From Streptosporangiaceae bacterium (GTDB lineage Bacteria; Actinomycetota; Actinomycetes; Streptosporangiales; Streptosporangiaceae), in assembly GCA_030038715.1 (NCBI GenBank), contig JASHSO010000262.1, forward strand, positions 1 through 5,692: a DNA stretch of 5,692 bases, read 5' to 3'. This document shows positions 5,372-5,692 of the stretch, piece after piece; the first letter of the stretch is position 1, and every line of letters begins with the position of its first letter. Position numbers and translations under genes: made by a program. The notes beneath the pieces were generated by a model. It did not search any database. It saw only the letters and a program-made list of their open reading frames with translations, and had not been told where the DNA came from.

Positions 5372-5692
5372 TATGCACCGTCCCCGTGCATCACGGCGGC
5401 CCAGGTCTTCCACAGGATCTGCAGGTCCAGAACGAAGGACCAGTTCTCCACGTACCGCACGTCGAGGCGCACGGCCTCATCCCACGGCAGGTTGGACCGG
5501 CCGCTCACCTGCCACAGGCCAGTGATTCCGGGCTTGACCGCGAGACGTCGGCGCATCTGGTAGCCGTAGGCGCTTGTCTCCTCCGGCAGCGCTGGGCGCG
5601 GGCCGACTAGAGACATGTCGCCGATCAGCACGTTAACGAGTTGCGGCAGCTCATCGAGCGACCTGCGCCGCATCCAGTCGCCCACCCTGGTG
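5368..5692 (-). CDS. Polyprenyl-phosphate glycosylphosphotransferase (bacterial sugar transferase), C-terminal part
   Basis: Only the last 107 residues are in the window; the gene enters from the right edge. Enzymes of this family (Bac_transf domain, as in WcaJ, CpsE and the catalytic part of PglC) move a sugar 1-phosphate from an NDP-sugar to undecaprenyl phosphate at the inner face of the membrane, the first step in building a polysaccharide repeat unit. The visible part holds the classic C-terminal motifs in order: Arg-Arg-Arg-Ser-Leu-Asp-Glu-Leu-Pro-Gln-Leu, then Asp-Met-Ser-Leu-Val-Gly-Pro-Arg-Pro, then Lys-Pro-Gly-Ile-Thr-Gly-Leu-Trp-Gln-Val-Ser-Gly-Arg, and finally Leu-Asp-x-Arg-Tyr-Val-Glu-Asn-Trp-Ser. 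The catalytic Asp-Glu pair and the membrane segments would lie upstream, outside the window. It precedes the sigma gene on the same strand by 94 bases. The sugar it transfers cannot be told from this part; Gal-, Glc- or GlcNAc-phosphate are common choices. Confidence 0.95.
   Translation of the reverse strand, partial: TRVGDWMRRRSLDELPQLVNVLIGDMSLVGPRPALPEETSAYGYQMRRRLAVKPGITGLWQVSGRSNLPWDEAVRLDVRYVENWSFVLDLQILWKTWAAVMHGDGAY

Noticed and set aside
5274..5378. GTG at 5378 as start of the sigma factor.
   Set aside because: It would overlap the glycosylphosphotransferase stop region and adds 35 low-complexity residues; ATG at 5273 has a well-spaced AAGGA.
1..5692. CRISPR array, tRNA or rRNA genes, insertion sequences or phage attachment sites.
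   Set aside because: No regularly spaced direct repeats, tRNA-like cloverleaf, rRNA-like stretch or transposase motifs were seen by eye; nearly all the sequence is explained by seven coding regions.

Overview
The window comes from a high-GC actinobacterium. Its third codon positions are mostly G or C, GTG competes with ATG as a start codon, and the ECF-type sigma factor and the zinc-binding sugar C-methyltransferases are of kinds common in Streptomyces, Micromonosporaceae and relatives. The genus cannot be fixed from the sequence. The content fits a surface-polysaccharide or glycoconjugate locus with a sugar-tailoring cassette.

Layout from right to left. At the right edge (5368 to beyond 5692, minus strand) is the C-terminal part of a polyprenyl-phosphate glycosylphosphotransferase, the membrane enzyme that loads the first sugar phosphate on the lipid carrier. 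It is followed on the same strand by an ECF-type sigma factor (4635-5273). A 12-base imperfect inverted repeat lies between them. Converging on the sigma gene, with an 18-base 3' overlap, is a plus-strand gene (3516-4652) for a shortened, catalytically divergent member of the sugar C-methyltransferase family. Head-to-head with it, across a 119-base gap, starts a tight minus-strand operon: a canonical C-methyltransferase (2173-3396), a sugar-1-phosphate nucleotidylyltransferase resembling glucose-1-phosphate cytidylyltransferase (1286-2158), a PIG-L/LmbE-type zinc deacetylase (604-1278), and the N-terminal part of a putative Fe(II)/2-oxoglutarate oxygenase (586 to beyond 1). Gaps inside this operon are 14, 7 and 17 bases.

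How they may work together (inference): the nucleotidylyltransferase activates a sugar as an NDP (perhaps CDP) sugar. The C-methyltransferase adds a branch methyl next to a keto group, the deacetylase frees an amino group, and the oxygenase hydroxylates the product or a partner. The sugar would then be built into a glycan started by the glycosylphosphotransferase. No dehydratase, aminotransferase or glycosyltransferase is visible here, so the pathway is incomplete in this window.

The most unusual item is the plus-strand methyltransferase relative. Beside its canonical neighbour it keeps the zinc-finger and C-terminal domains and both active-site histidines. It lacks two tyrosines and a glutamate of the active site and about 34 residues of the SAM-binding fold. 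It may be a pseudoenzyme partner or an enzyme with changed chemistry.
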